64,000 nt of DNA from Blastochloris tepida. Lineage in GTDB: Bacteria; Pseudomonadota; Alphaproteobacteria; Rhizobiales; Xanthobacteraceae. Below the pieces are notes generated by a model, which saw only the letters and a list, made by a program, of their open reading frames with translations, did no database searches and was not told the origin of the DNA. Position numbers and translations under genes: made by a program. Positions 35,673 through 45,417 of the stretch are shown one piece after another (the stretch's first letter is position 1; every line of letters begins with the position of its first letter). The stretch spans positions 3,885,391 through 3,949,390 of the forward strand of contig NZ_AP018907.1 in NCBI RefSeq assembly GCF_003966715.1. The letters run 5' to 3'.

Positions 35673-35697
35673 GGCGCGGCTTCGGCCGCGCCTTTCC
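35673..35697 (+). terminator. UUCG-loop terminator after the barrel-protein pair
   Basis: An 8-bp GC stem (GGCGCGGC and GCCGCGCC) closed by a TTCG tetraloop, followed by TTTCCGTTT. It is 28 bp past the stop codon, an ordinary factor-independent terminator for this genome. Confidence 0.8.
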
Positions 35698-35775
35698 GTT
35701 TGGCGGCGCGCTCAACTGACGGTCCTGCACACCGAATCGGCAGGCCGCGCCTTGACCGCGGCATCGTCTTGGCGT

Positions 35776-35826
35776 AGCCTCTCGCGCGGGACACCTCTCC
35801 CCAACGAGAGGCGCCCATCTGAGAGG
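35776..35826 (+). promoter_or_regulatory. Structured serC leader, candidate serC-type RNA motif
   Basis: Just before serC the leader holds GTAGCCTCTCGCG, then the hairpin CCTCTCCCCAACGAGAGG (about 35801-35818), then GAGAGG at 35821-35826, the ribosome-binding site. CCTCTC upstream could pair with either GAGAGG, so two exclusive folds would expose or hide the site. A serC RNA motif is known upstream of serC in alphaproteobacteria. I infer that this may be an instance from position and fold, not from a covariance match. Confidence 0.4.
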
Positions 35827-35835
35827 ATGGATACC

Positions 35836-37011
35836 ATGACGACGACGATGCCCGGCGTGCGGCCGGCCGTTCCGCATTTCTCGTCCGGCCCCTGCGCCAA
35901 GCGCCCCGGCTGGTCCCTCGAAGCCCTGAAAGACGCGGCGCTGGGCCGCTCGCATCGCGCGAAGGTCGGCAAGACCAAGCTCAAGCGCGCGATCGACCTC
36001 ACCCGCGAGGTCCTTGGCGTTCCCGCCGGCTATCGCATCGGCATCGTGCCGGCCTCGGACACCGGCGCGGTCGAGATGGCGCTGTGGTCGCTGCTCGGTG
36101 CCCGCCCGGTCACCATGCTGGCCTGGGAATCCTTCGGCGAAGGTTGGGTCACCGACGTCGTCAAGCAGCTCAAGCTGAAGGACGTCACGACTCTGAAGGC
36201 CGGCTACGGCCAGATCGTCGACCTCGCCAAGGTCGACACCAAGACCAGCGACGTCGTCTTCACCTGGAACGGCACCACGTCGGGCGTGCGCGTTCCCAAT
36301 GGCGACTGGATCGCCGCCGATCGCGAGGGCCTCACCATCTGCGACGCCACCTCGGCGGCGTTCGCCCAGGATCTCGCCTGGGACAAGCTCGATGTCGTCA
36401 CCTTCTCCTGGCAGAAGGTGCTGGGCGGCGAGGCGGCCCACGGCATGCTGATCCTGTCGCCGCGCGCGGTCGAGCGCCTCACCAGCTACACCCCGCCCTG
36501 GCCGCTGCCGAAGATCTTCCGCCTCACCTCCGGCGGCAAGCTGATCGAGGGCATCTTCGAGGGCGAGACCATCAACACCCCGTCGATGCTGGCGGTCGAG
36601 GACTATCTCGACGCGCTGGAGTGGGCGAAGTCGGTCGGCGGCCTCAAGGGTCTGATCGCCCGCGCCGACGCCAACACCAAGGCGATCGCCGACTGGGTGG
36701 CGAAGACCGAGTGGGTCGATTTCCTGGCCGGCGATCCGGCGATCCGCTCCAACACCTCGGTGTGCCTGAAGGTGGTCGATGCCACCGTGGCGGCGCTGTC
36801 GAACGAGCAGCAGGCGGCCTTCGCCAAGGCGATGGTCTCGGCGCTGGAGAAGGAGAAGGTGGCGCTCGACATCGGCGCCTATCGCGATGCCCCTCCCGGC
36901 CTGCGCATCTGGTGCGGCGCCACGGTCGAGACCGCCGATGTCGCGGCGCTCACCGATTGGCTCGACTGGGCGTTCGAGACCGCCAAGGCTCAGCTCGACC
37001 CGGGAGTCTGA
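35836..37011 (+). CDS. serC: Phosphoserine aminotransferase
   Basis: A 391-residue PLP enzyme of the alphaproteobacterial (Methanosarcina-like) SerC branch. It converts 3-phosphohydroxypyruvate to phosphoserine. It shows [19 protein letters not shown] at the N-terminus, the substrate loop [11 protein letters not shown], a [13 protein letters not shown] segment, and the PLP lysine Lys194 in [11 protein letters not shown]. The ATG at 35836 is preferred (9 bases from GAGAGG); the ATG at 35827 is too close to that site. serA follows in the same direction after 212 bp, so the first two steps of serine synthesis are encoded side by side. Confidence 0.95.
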   Translation: MTTTMPGVRPAVPHFSSGPCAKRPGWSLEALKDAALGRSHRAKVGKTKLKRAIDLTREVLGVPAGYRIGIVPASDTGAVEMALWSLLGARPVTMLAWESFGEGWVTDVVKQLKLKDVTTLKAGYGQIVDLAKVDTKTSDVVFTWNGTTSGVRVPNGDWIAADREGLTICDATSAAFAQDLAWDKLDVVTFSWQKVLGGEAAHGMLILSPRAVERLTSYTPPWPLPKIFRLTSGGKLIEGIFEGETINTPSMLAVEDYLDALEWAKSVGGLKGLIARADANTKAIADWVAKTEWVDFLAGDPAIRSNTSVCLKVVDATVAALSNEQQAAFAKAMVSALEKEKVALDIGAYRDAPPGLRIWCGATVETADVAALTDWLDWAFETAKAQLDPGV

Positions 37012-37223
37012 TCCCCCACAGCTCGGCTCTGCCGCCGGCGGAGCGCGAGCCCGCCCCGCGCTCGGCGGGGCCAGCCGCCAACGGCCGGGTGAGGGAAGGC
37101 CCCTCACCCTCGACAGTCCCATCACCCGCCCTTCACCGGCCGCGCCCGCGGCGCGCCAACCTCCCCGCCCGTGGGGACAGGCGAGCGCTCGACCCGCGCG
37201 GCAGACATGATCGAGACACCGCC

Positions 37224-38813
37224 ATGACCACACCGAAAGTGCTGATTTCCGACGCCCTGTCGGAGGCCGCCGTCCAGATCTTCAAGGATCGCGGCATCGA
37301 GGTCGATTTCCAGCCGTCGCTCGGCAAGGACAAGGACAAGCTCGCCGAGATCATCGGCAACTATGACGGCCTCGCCATCCGTTCCGCCACCAAGGTGACG
37401 GCCAAGATCCTGGAGAACGCGACCCGCCTCAAGGTGGTCGGCCGCGCCGGCATCGGCGTCGACAATGTCGAGATCCCCGCCGCCACCTCGCGCGGCGTGA
37501 TCGTGATGAACACGCCGTTCGGCAACTCCATCACCACCGCCGAGCACGCCATCGCCATGATGATGGCGCTGGCCCGCCAGATCCCCGAGGCCGACCGCTC
37601 CACCCAGGCCGGCAAGTGGGAGAAGAACAAGTTCATGGGCGTCGAGCTGACCGCCAAGACGCTCGGCATCATCGGCTGCGGCAATATCGGCTCGATCGTC
37701 GCCGACCGCGCGGTGGGCCTGAAGATGCGGGTCATCGCCTTCGACCCCTACCTGTCGGACGAGCGCGCGGTGGCGCTCGGCGTGCACAAGGTCGAGCTTG
37801 AGGACCTGCTGCGCCGCGCCGACTTCATCACGCTGCACACCCCGCTCACCGACAAGACCCGCAACATCCTCGACGCCTCGGCGATCGCCAAGTGCAAGAA
37901 GGGCGTGCGCATCATCAACTGCGCCCGCGGCGGGCTGGTCGACGAGGCGGCGCTGGCGGAGGCCATCAAGTCCGGCCATGTCGCGGGTGCGGCGTTCGAC
38001 GTGTTCGTCGAGGAGCCGGCGACCGCCAACCCGCTGTTCGGCCTGCCCAACGTCATCTGCACGCCGCACCTTGGCGCCTCCACCACCGAGGCCCAGGAGA
38101 ATGTGGCGCTGCAGGTGGCCGAGCAGATGAGCGACTATCTCCTGCAGGGCGCCATCACCAATGCGGTGAACTTCCCGTCGATATCGGCGGAGGAAGCGCC
38201 GCGCATCAAGCCGTTCGTGACGCTCGCCGAGAAGCTCGGCTCGTTCCTCGGCCAGCTCACGGAAGCCGCGATCAAGGGCATCCGCATCGAGTATGAGGGC
38301 GAGGTCGGCAAGCTCAATACTCGCGCGATCAACGCCGCCGCCATCACCGGCGTGCTGCGGCCGTTCATGCCCGAGATCAACATGGTCAATGCGGCGGCAA
38401 TCGCCAAGGAGAAGGGCATCACCATCGAGGAGGTGAAGAGCTCGCACGAGGGCGATTACGAGAGCCTGATCCGCATCGTGGTCGAGGCCGAGGACATGGC
38501 GCGCCATGCCGCTGGCACCGTGCTGCAGGACGGCAAGCCGCGCATGGTCGAGATCCGCTGGATCGACATGGACGCCGAGTTCGCGCCGCACATGATCTAC
38601 ATCCGCAACGACGACAAGCCGGGCTTCATCGGCCGGTTCGGCACGCTCTTGGGCGAAGCCGGCGTCAATGTCGCCACCTTCAATCTCGGCCGCGACCAGG
38701 CGGGCGGCAACGCCATCTGCCTCGTCGCCGTCGACGAGGCGGTCTCCGACGACCTGCTGCGCGCGATCGAGAAGATCCCGCACGTCAAGCGGGCGCGCCG
38801 GCTGAAGTTCTGA
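37224..38813 (+). CDS. serA: D-3-phosphoglycerate dehydrogenase
   Basis: A 529-residue NAD enzyme, the long (type 1) form. It catalyses the first step of serine synthesis. The N-terminal substrate-binding part includes GRAGIGVDNVEIPAATSRGV. The Rossmann motif GIIGCGNIGS is near residues 148-157. Catalytic Arg (~235, NCARGGLVDE), Glu (~264, FVEEPA) and His (~282, TPHLGASTTEA) are in place. After ~310 comes the ASB domain, then a C-terminal ACT domain (HMIYIRNDDKPGFIGRFGTL), the usual site of serine feedback. The ATG at 37224 gives the standard MTTPKVLISDALS start. A hairpin terminator follows. Confidence 0.96.
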   Translation: MTTPKVLISDALSEAAVQIFKDRGIEVDFQPSLGKDKDKLAEIIGNYDGLAIRSATKVTAKILENATRLKVVGRAGIGVDNVEIPAATSRGVIVMNTPFGNSITTAEHAIAMMMALARQIPEADRSTQAGKWEKNKFMGVELTAKTLGIIGCGNIGSIVADRAVGLKMRVIAFDPYLSDERAVALGVHKVELEDLLRRADFITLHTPLTDKTRNILDASAIAKCKKGVRIINCARGGLVDEAALAEAIKSGHVAGAAFDVFVEEPATANPLFGLPNVICTPHLGASTTEAQENVALQVAEQMSDYLLQGAITNAVNFPSISAEEAPRIKPFVTLAEKLGSFLGQLTEAAIKGIRIEYEGEVGKLNTRAINAAAITGVLRPFMPEINMVNAAAIAKEKGITIEEVKSSHEGDYESLIRIVVEAEDMARHAAGTVLQDGKPRMVEIRWIDMDAEFAPHMIYIRNDDKPGFIGRFGTLLGEAGVNVATFNLGRDQAGGNAICLVAVDEAVSDDLLRAIEKIPHVKRARRLKF

Positions 38814-38856
38814 TCCGCTTTCCGGACTGAAGGGCCGAAAAACCTGTGATCCCAAG

Positions 38857-38886
38857 GCGGGCGGCGGACATTGGTCTGCCGCCCGC
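38857..38886 (+). terminator. Hairpin terminator after serA
   Basis: Arms GCGGGCGGC and GCCGCCCGC (9 bp, extendable with one mismatch), 43 bp past the serA stop and before the convergent EamA gene. A short fragment resembling the dispersed repeat (CCGCTTTCCGG, GCCGAAAAACC) lies between the stop and this stem. Confidence 0.65.
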
Positions 38887-38913
38887 TGCCGTTCCGCCCT
38901 CGCGGGTCTCTGG

Positions 38914-39816
38914 TCAGCCCCTGCGGGCCTCGGCCAGCGCGATGCCGCCCAGCACCAGCGTCAGCGCCGCGGCGTGGTAGATGCCGAACGGCTCGGCCAG
39001 GATCGCCACCGCGAACAGGGCGCCGAACACCGGCACCAGATTGACGAACAGCGAGGCGCGACCCGGCCCGATCAGCTCGACCGCACGCATGAACAGCACC
39101 TGGGCGGTGAGCGAGGGCAGCAGCCCGACATAGAGGATGCACAGCAGACCCGTGGCGTCGGGCCACAGCACCTCGCCGCGCGCCACCTCGATCGCCAGCA
39201 GCGGCGCCGAGGTCAGCGCCGCCACCAGCGCGAAGGCGCCGAGCAGCGCCAGCCCCGGGACGTTCGGCCGGTTGCGCAGCCCGATCGTGTAGCCGGCATA
39301 GAGCAGGCAGGCGACGATCATGCCGAGATCGCCGACATTGAGCTCGAGCCCCAGCAGATTGGCGAGATCGCCCTGCGACGCCAGCACCGCGACGCCGACC
39401 AGCGTCACCGCCATGCCCAGCGCCTGCATGGCGCCGACCGGCGTGCCGTAGAGGGCGAGCGCCCCCAGCATCACGAACACCGGAATCGCGCCCTGGATGA
39501 TGGTGAGGTTGACCGCCGTGGTGTGGTGGGCGCCCCAATAGAACGGCACGTTGAAGCCGGTGAAGCCGATGGTGCCCATCACCAGCAGATAGGGAAGGCG
39601 TGGGCGAAGCTGCGGCCAAGCCTCCACCACCGGCCGCCAGGCGAACAGCGCCATGGCAAGGCAGGTGATCACCCAGCGCAGCGAAGTGAGCGCCATCGGC
39701 GAGATGTGGCCGACCGCGATGCGCGCGGCGACGCCGTTGCCGGCCCACATCATCGAGGTCAGGACGAGCAAGAGATAGGGGTTGTGGTGGACCCACGTCC
39801 CGACGCGTTTCAGCAC
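38914..39816 (-). CDS. EamA/RhaT-family (DMT) metabolite exporter
   Basis: A 300-residue membrane protein with ten hydrophobic helices in two EamA repeats. The first repeat has NPYLLLVLTSMMWAGNGVAA, SPMALTSLRWVITCLAMALF and GFTGFNVPFYWGAHHTTAVN. The second has LLCILYVGLLPSLTAQVLFM and VELIGPGRASLFVNLVPVFG, including the conserved SLF-NLxPVFG helix. DMT proteins export amino acids, nucleosides or similar metabolites; the cargo is not predictable. It is encoded convergent to serA and starts at 39816. A 15-bp imperfect tandem repeat lies just upstream of its start. Confidence 0.88.
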   Translation of the reverse strand: MLKRVGTWVHHNPYLLLVLTSMMWAGNGVAARIAVGHISPMALTSLRWVITCLAMALFAWRPVVEAWPQLRPRLPYLLVMGTIGFTGFNVPFYWGAHHTTAVNLTIIQGAIPVFVMLGALALYGTPVGAMQALGMAVTLVGVAVLASQGDLANLLGLELNVGDLGMIVACLLYAGYTIGLRNRPNVPGLALLGAFALVAALTSAPLLAIEVARGEVLWPDATGLLCILYVGLLPSLTAQVLFMRAVELIGPGRASLFVNLVPVFGALFAVAILAEPFGIYHAAALTLVLGGIALAEARRG

Positions 39817-39825
39817 GGGCAGATT

Positions 39826-39869
39826 TTCAAGCTGGGGGACTTCGGGCTGGGGGACTTCAAGCGGGGGAC
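39826..39869. repeat. 15-bp tandem repeat, about three units
   Basis: TTCAAGCTGGGGGAC (39826-39840), TTCGGGCTGGGGGAC (39841-39855) and a 14-bp TTCAAGCGGGGGAC (39856-39869). It lies 10 bp upstream of the EamA start on the minus strand, within its probable leader. The G-rich runs could also affect transcription. Confidence 0.75.
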
Positions 39870-40088
39870 TCCGGCAGGCGGCGGGCGCATCCGGGCGTCA
39901 CACCGGTGCGGAGGGCCGAACATATAAATATGCGCCGGCTCGGATGAACAAGCGGGGGCTGCAGCATGGCGGGAATGCCGCGCGGGTGCCCGCCCGCCGC
40001 CGCAACCGCACCGCAATCGACCGCTCAAGTTGTGCGCTCCGGCGGCTCGTCCGGCCGCCGGCCCGGCATTTCTCACAGGCATCCGACG

Positions 40089-41756
40089 ATGATCCGTTTC
40101 CTGCTCGTCTCGGCGGCGCTGCTCGCCGCTCTTCCCGTGGCCTCCGGGCCGGCCGCCGCCCGTGACGCCGAGGTGCACTCGCGCCTCGACCGGGTGACGG
40201 TCTATCCCGACGGCGCCAGCGTGGTGCGGCTGATCACCTTCGACCTGCCACCCGGCGAGACCACGCTGGTGGCGCGCGATTTTCCGGCCGGGCTCGATCC
40301 GCGCTCGCTGCGGGTGGAGGGAGTGGGCGGCGTGGCGGTGCTCGGCGTGGTCGCAAAGCCGCTCGATGCGGTGGAGCAGCCGGCCGGGGCCGACGCGCTG
40401 AAGGCGAAGCTCGATGCGCTGCGGCTGGAGCGGCAGGGCATCCAGAGCCGGATCGAGGCGCTGCAGGCCCGCAAGGGCTTCGCCGAGCGCTACGCCCGCG
40501 AGGTGCCGTTCGCCGCCGGCGAGAAGGAGACCAAGATTCCGTTCGCCGAATGGCGCCAGACCTTCACGGGCCTTGCCGATGAGATCGAGGCCGCCGGCCG
40601 GGCGCTGATCGAGGTGCGCGAGCGCGCCCGCACGCTCGATGAGGCGATCGCCAAGGCCGAGCAGGATCTGCGCGCCAAGCCGGTGAACCGCATGCAGGTG
40701 CGCATCGACGTCGCCGCCGATGCCGCCGCCAAGGGCACGCTCGCCGTCACCTACAGCGTGCGCAACGCCCGCTGGACGCCGCTCTATGATGCGCGCCTCA
40801 CTGTCGGCAAGCCGGGCGGCACGCCGAGCCTCGAACTGGTCCGCCGCGCCGAGATCGTCCAGCGCACCGGCGAGGACTGGACCGATGTCGCGCTCAGCGT
40901 CTCGACGCTGCGCACCGCGGGCGGCACCCAGGCGCCGCAGATCCAGCCGGTGTTCGTACGCTTCCTGCCGCCGCCGCGGCCGATGCCGGCACCGGCCCGG
41001 GCGCCGATGCTCAAGCAGAGCGAGTCGATTGCCGAGCGCGCCGCCCCGGCGATGGCACCGCCGCCGCCACTGGCTGATGAGGCGCCGGTGAGCGAGCGCG
41101 AGGCGCAGGCCGAGGAGGGCGCGCTGCAGGTGGTGTGGACGCTGCCGGGCCGGGTGAGCGTCGGCTCGGGCGAGGGCGGGCGCGTGCTGCGGCTGGCCGC
41201 AACGACGGTGGCGCCGGATCTGTCGGTCATGGTGGCGGCGGCGCTCGACACCACCCCCTATCTGCAGGCGAGCTTCCGGCAGGACGAGGAGGCGCCGCTG
41301 CTGCCCGGGCGTGTCGCGCTCTATCGCGACGGCATCCTGGTCGGCACCGGGCGGCTCGATCTGGTGACCCAGGGCGAGATGGTGACGCTGGGCTTCGGCG
41401 CCGACGAGCGCGCCAAGGTCACCCGCACGCTGCTGCGGCGCGACGAAAGCCAGAGCGGCATCGTCAGCCAGAGCCGGGTCGAGCGGCAGGAAATGAAGAT
41501 CAGCGTGCGCAACGCCCACGACGTGCCGATGCGCATCACCGTCGAGGACCGCATTCCGCAGAGCGAGGACCAGGAGATCCAGGTGGAGCTCGCCTCGGGC
41601 GGCACCGCGCCGACCGCGAAGGATGTCGGCGACCGGCGCGGCGTGCTGGCCTGGAGCTACGATTATGCGCCGGGCGAGAGCCGCACCATCACCTTTGGCT
41701 GGCGGGTCAAGTGGCCGGCCGACCGGCAGGTCATCACGGCGGGGCCGCGGCGCTGA
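40089..41756 (+). CDS. MuiA-family (DUF4140/DUF4139) exported protein
   Basis: A 555-residue protein with a signal peptide (IRFLLVSAALLAALPVASGP, then AAARDAEV). The DUF4140 domain starts SRLDRVTVYPDGASVVRLIT, followed by a coiled coil (residues ~110-200, DALKAKLDALRLERQGIQSR onwards). The DUF4139 barrel-like domain has ARWTPLYDARLTV and ends with ESRTITFGWRVKWPADR. A Pro-rich insert divides the DUF4139 part (LPPPRPMPAPARAP). Proteins of this group are named mucoidy inhibitor A-like; their real biochemical role is not known. The ATG at 40089 gives a normal signal peptide; the frame upstream is not convincing. Confidence 0.85.
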   Translation: MIRFLLVSAALLAALPVASGPAAARDAEVHSRLDRVTVYPDGASVVRLITFDLPPGETTLVARDFPAGLDPRSLRVEGVGGVAVLGVVAKPLDAVEQPAGADALKAKLDALRLERQGIQSRIEALQARKGFAERYAREVPFAAGEKETKIPFAEWRQTFTGLADEIEAAGRALIEVRERARTLDEAIAKAEQDLRAKPVNRMQVRIDVAADAAAKGTLAVTYSVRNARWTPLYDARLTVGKPGGTPSLELVRRAEIVQRTGEDWTDVALSVSTLRTAGGTQAPQIQPVFVRFLPPPRPMPAPARAPMLKQSESIAERAAPAMAPPPPLADEAPVSEREAQAEEGALQVVWTLPGRVSVGSGEGGRVLRLAATTVAPDLSVMVAAALDTTPYLQASFRQDEEAPLLPGRVALYRDGILVGTGRLDLVTQGEMVTLGFGADERAKVTRTLLRRDESQSGIVSQSRVERQEMKISVRNAHDVPMRITVEDRIPQSEDQEIQVELASGGTAPTAKDVGDRRGVLAWSYDYAPGESRTITFGWRVKWPADRQVITAGPRR

Positions 41757-41950
41757 CGGCACATCGGCGTCCGGCGGATCGCGGCGCGGTCCGCCGGAAC
41801 CGGTAGAACATCCGGGATAGGGCGGCCGGCCGCCTTGCTTCGCTACAGTCGATCCGGTACGGGAAACGAGCCTCGACGGACGCGCCGGGGATCGTACACC
41901 TTTTGTTCTCATCTTTCCGGGCCCGACCGGGCCCTGGCGTGGCGGCAGAT

Positions 41951-43243
41951 ATGGCCAATGTGGTCGTCGTCGGCTCCCAGTGGGGCGACGAAGGTAAGGG
42001 CAAGATCGTCGATTGGCTTTCGGAACAGGCGGACGTCGTCGTCCGCTTTCAGGGCGGCCACAATGCCGGCCACACGCTGGTGATCGACGACACCACCTAC
42101 AAGCTGTCGCTTCTGCCCTCCGGCATCGTGCGGCCGGGCAAGCTGTCGGTGATCGGCAACGGCGTGGTGCTCGATCCCAGGGCGCTGGTCGACGAGATCG
42201 CCCGGCTCACCGCCCAGGGCGTGCGTATCGACCGCGACGTGCTGCGCATCGCCGACAATGTGACGCTGATCCTGCCGCTGCACCGCGAGCTCGACGCGCT
42301 GCGCGAGAGCGGGGCGGCCGGCACCCGCATCGGCACCACCAAGCGCGGCATCGGCCCGGCCTATGAGGACAAGGTCGGCCGGCGCGCCATCCGGCTGATG
42401 GATCTGGCCGAGCCGGAGACGCTGCCGGCCAAGATCGACCGCCTGCTCGCCCATCACAATCCGCTGCGCCAGGGGCTCGGCATGCCGCCGGTGCCGCGCG
42501 ACGAGCTGGCCGGCGAGCTGATCGCGCTGGCGCCGCAGGTGCTGCCCTACATGGACCGGGTGTGGGCGCTGCTCGACGACCACCGCCGCGCCGGCTCGCG
42601 CATCCTGTTCGAGGGCGCGCAGGGGGCGCTGCTCGACGTCGACCACGGCACCTATCCGTTCGTCACCTCGTCCAACACCGTGGCCGGCGCCGCGGCGATC
42701 GGCTCCGGCCTCGGCCCCACCGCCATCGGCTATGTGCTGGGCATCGCCAAGGCCTACACCACGCGGGTCGGCGAGGGGCCGTTCCCGACCGAGCTTTTCG
42801 ACGACATCGGCCGGCGCATCGGCGAGCGTGGGCGCGAGTTCGGCACCGTCACCGGCCGGCCGCGGCGCTGCGGCTGGTTCGATGCGGTGATCGTGCGCCA
42901 GACCGTCAAGACCTCCGGCATCACCGGCATCGCGCTGACCAAGCTCGACATTCTCGACGGTTTCGACGAGATCAAGGTGTGCGTGCGCTACAGGCTGGAC
43001 GGCGAGGAGATCGACTATCTGCCGGCCGGCCAGGGCGCCCAGGCGCGAATCGAGCCGGTCTATGAGACGATTCCCGGCTGGTCGGCCTCCACCGCCGGCG
43101 CGCGTTCCTGGGCCGATCTGCCGGCGCAGGCGATCAAATATGTGCGCTGGATCGAGGAGCTGATCGGCTGCCCGGTGGCGCTCTTGTCGACATCGCCGGA
43201 GCGCGACGACACCATTCTCGTCCAGAACCCGTTCGAAACCTAG
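41951..43243 (+). CDS. purA: Adenylosuccinate synthetase
   Basis: A 430-residue enzyme that joins IMP and aspartate using GTP in AMP synthesis. The signature [18 protein letters not shown] places GDEGKG at residues 12-17. The catalytic His41 is in [11 protein letters not shown]. Further family blocks are [47 protein letters not shown] and the GTP base loop [14 protein letters not shown]. The ATG at 41951 gives [17 protein letters not shown]; the extension to 41903 is unlikely. It follows the serine genes after the EamA and MuiA-like genes. Confidence 0.97.
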   Translation: MANVVVVGSQWGDEGKGKIVDWLSEQADVVVRFQGGHNAGHTLVIDDTTYKLSLLPSGIVRPGKLSVIGNGVVLDPRALVDEIARLTAQGVRIDRDVLRIADNVTLILPLHRELDALRESGAAGTRIGTTKRGIGPAYEDKVGRRAIRLMDLAEPETLPAKIDRLLAHHNPLRQGLGMPPVPRDELAGELIALAPQVLPYMDRVWALLDDHRRAGSRILFEGAQGALLDVDHGTYPFVTSSNTVAGAAAIGSGLGPTAIGYVLGIAKAYTTRVGEGPFPTELFDDIGRRIGERGREFGTVTGRPRRCGWFDAVIVRQTVKTSGITGIALTKLDILDGFDEIKVCVRYRLDGEEIDYLPAGQGAQARIEPVYETIPGWSASTAGARSWADLPAQAIKYVRWIEELIGCPVALLSTSPERDDTILVQNPFET

Positions 43244-43300
43244 CTGACCCCACGCCTCGGCGCCTAAGCCTCAGCGCCTGGGGCCGACCCGATCAGGACC

Positions 43301-45001
43301 ATGGCGGATTTTGCCCCTCTGCTCTCCCGCGCGATCGCCGGTCTGGAAACGAACACCGCCGAGGCCCGGCGGTCGCTGTACGACCGGGCGCGGTCGGCGC
43401 TGGTGACGCAGCTTCGCAGCCTCGATCCGCCGCTGACCGAATCGGAGATCACCCGCGAACGGCTGGGTCTTGAGGAGGCGATCCGCCGGATCGAGGCGGA
43501 GTACGCCCGCGGCCAGCGCGACAGCGCGCCGCCGGTGCCGCCCACGGCGGCCGCCCCGCCGCCGCCCCCGGCAGAGCCCGCGCCGGAAGAGTCTGCGCCA
43601 GCGGCGCCCGCTGCCGAAACGCCTGTGCAGGCCGAACCCGAAACTCCGGCCGAGGCGCCGCCCGTGCCGGCTCAGCCGCGCGAGCCGGAGCCGGCCGAGC
43701 GCAAGGCGAGCCCGTTCCAGGCGCGGATCGACCGCCTGACCGGCGGCAACGGCAAGCCGTCGTTCCGCGACGCCATGAAGGAGGCGGCGCAGCTCGGCGA
43801 GGAGGGGCTGACCACCCGGGCCGCGCGCGAAGCGCGCGCCGCGCCGCCTGCGCTCGCGGATGCGGCTGACGCACGTCCCATTTCGCCGCCGTCGCCCGAG
43901 CCGGACCTGCCGAGGCGGTATGCCGAGCCCCCGGCCCCGCCGGCCGGCGAGGCCATGCCAGTTGGCGAAGGAGTTGCGGCGACCGAGGGGCTTGGGGCAG
44001 GCCAGAATTTTGCGCCAAGCCACGACATGACGGCGGCCGAGGATCTCGCCGTGGGCGAGGGCGCGCCGGCATCGGCCGAGGCGCCGCCGGCCCGCAACCG
44101 CAGGAGCAAGATCGAACCCCGGCCGGCCAACCGCCCGGCAGTGGCGGTGCGGCCGCGCCTCGACGACCTCGACGGGACCGGCGAAACCGGTGGCAGCCGC
44201 CTGCGGTTCTGGGCGATCGTCATCGGCATCGTGGCGCTGGTGGTGGTGGCCGCGGTGGTCGGCCTGCTCGCGGCATCGGGCAAGCTCTCGCTGCTCAGCG
44301 GCGGTGAGCGCCCGCGGGTGGTGGCGCCGCTGCAGCCGGCCGAGCGGCCGAAGATCACCGACCGGGTGACGCAGGATGCACCCCGCGCCCCGGCGCCGCA
44401 GCCGGAGGGCCAGGCGCAGCCGCAGCCGCCGGCCCAGCCATCGGCGCAGGCGCTGCAGGTGGCGCAGCGCGCCATCCTCTATGAGGAGGATCCGAGCGCC
44501 GGCCAGCAGGGTCAGGTGCTGGTCGGCACCGTCGCGTGGCGGACGGAGACCGTGATGTCCGGTCCCGGCCTGCCGCCGGATGTCGCCATCCGCGCCGATG
44601 TCCTGGTGCCCGAGCGCCGGCTGGCGGCGGCGCTCACCATCCGGCGCAATGTCGACACGGCGCTGCCGGCGAGCCACACCATCGAGCTGCTGTTCACGAC
44701 CCCGCCCGATTTTCCGTTCGGCGGCGTCTCCAAGGTGCCCGGCATCCTGGCCAAGCGCAGCGAGGGCCAGCGCGGCGCGCCGCTGGCCGGCCTCGCCGTC
44801 GACGTCACCCCCGGCTTCTTCATCGTCGGCCTGTCGGCGATCGAGGCCGACGTGCAACGCAACCTCCAGCTCCTCAAGGAGCGGGCGTGGCTCGACATTC
44901 CGCTGGTCTACAAGAACGGCCGCCGCGCGATCCTGTCGATCGAGAAGGGCGTGCCGGGCGACAAGGTGTTCGAGGACGCCTTCACCGCCTGGGGGCAGTG
45001 A
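43301..45001 (+). CDS. Membrane-anchored protein of unknown function downstream of purA
   Basis: A 566-residue protein. The N-terminus is helical (MADFAPLLSRAIAGLETNTA to RIEAEYARGQ). A long Pro/Ala/Glu-rich disordered stretch runs to ~300. A single membrane helix follows (FWAIVIGIVALVVVAAVVGL, about 307-328), then another Pro/Gln linker. The C-terminal folded domain of ~180 residues begins AILYEEDPSAGQQGQVLVGT and contains HTIELLFTTPPDFPFGGVSK. A protein of this build follows purA in many Hyphomicrobiales; no function is established. The layout suggests a cytoplasmic N-terminus and a periplasmic C-domain. Confidence 0.8.
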   Translation: MADFAPLLSRAIAGLETNTAEARRSLYDRARSALVTQLRSLDPPLTESEITRERLGLEEAIRRIEAEYARGQRDSAPPVPPTAAAPPPPPAEPAPEESAPAAPAAETPVQAEPETPAEAPPVPAQPREPEPAERKASPFQARIDRLTGGNGKPSFRDAMKEAAQLGEEGLTTRAAREARAAPPALADAADARPISPPSPEPDLPRRYAEPPAPPAGEAMPVGEGVAATEGLGAGQNFAPSHDMTAAEDLAVGEGAPASAEAPPARNRRSKIEPRPANRPAVAVRPRLDDLDGTGETGGSRLRFWAIVIGIVALVVVAAVVGLLAASGKLSLLSGGERPRVVAPLQPAERPKITDRVTQDAPRAPAPQPEGQAQPQPPAQPSAQALQVAQRAILYEEDPSAGQQGQVLVGTVAWRTETVMSGPGLPPDVAIRADVLVPERRLAAALTIRRNVDTALPASHTIELLFTTPPDFPFGGVSKVPGILAKRSEGQRGAPLAGLAVDVTPGFFIVGLSAIEADVQRNLQLLKERAWLDIPLVYKNGRRAILSIEKGVPGDKVFEDAFTAWGQ

Positions 45002-45417
45002 CCCCGCGGCCGTGAAGCCTTTAGGCGGCGAGCCTGGGGGCGGTGAACCTTGAGGCAGTGAAACCTGGGGGCTGCGATGTCCGGGCGATCCTGCCACGGC
45101 CGCCAGGGCTTTCGGCGAGACCGTTTCCAGGATCCCGAAGGGATCAACCGGATCAACCGGATCAGCTGGCTGCGGCGTCATATCTGCTATGCGGTTTCGG
45201 CCCGTTCGGATGTAGGATGTCATACGGTTTCGGGCCGATCTGGCCTTCGGGCCGCAGTCCGCGAGCCGCAGTCCGATCGCCGAAAGTCCCGTTATCGAAC
45301 AAGGGGTGTTGGCGAAACCGTATCATTCATGTGTGCCGGCGGACGCACCCGGGCGCCGGCAGGAATGGGCCGGCGCCGTTCCCTCAATGGCTGCGTAGAC
45401 CTGACTGAGTAGACCTC
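45002..45417. other. Intergenic gap with a rearranged palindromic repeat (copy D)
   Basis: About 415 bp. 45020-45070 has short imperfect direct repeats (GGCGGTGAACCTTGAGG, GCAGTGAAACCTGGGGG). 45111-45160 matches the right end of the dispersed repeat (TTCGGCGAGACCGTTTCCAG, GATCCCGAAGGGATCAACCG), with GATCAACCG doubled. 45230-45326 matches the left and middle parts (ATACGGTTTCGGGCCGATC; CGATCGCCGAAAGTCCCGTT). This looks like two nested or broken copies. No gene is supported. Confidence 0.6.

Noticed and set aside
36084..37223. N-terminal extension of SerA across serC
   Set aside because: The open frame runs back through serC in another phase; SerA homology starts at 37224 with a standard N-terminus.
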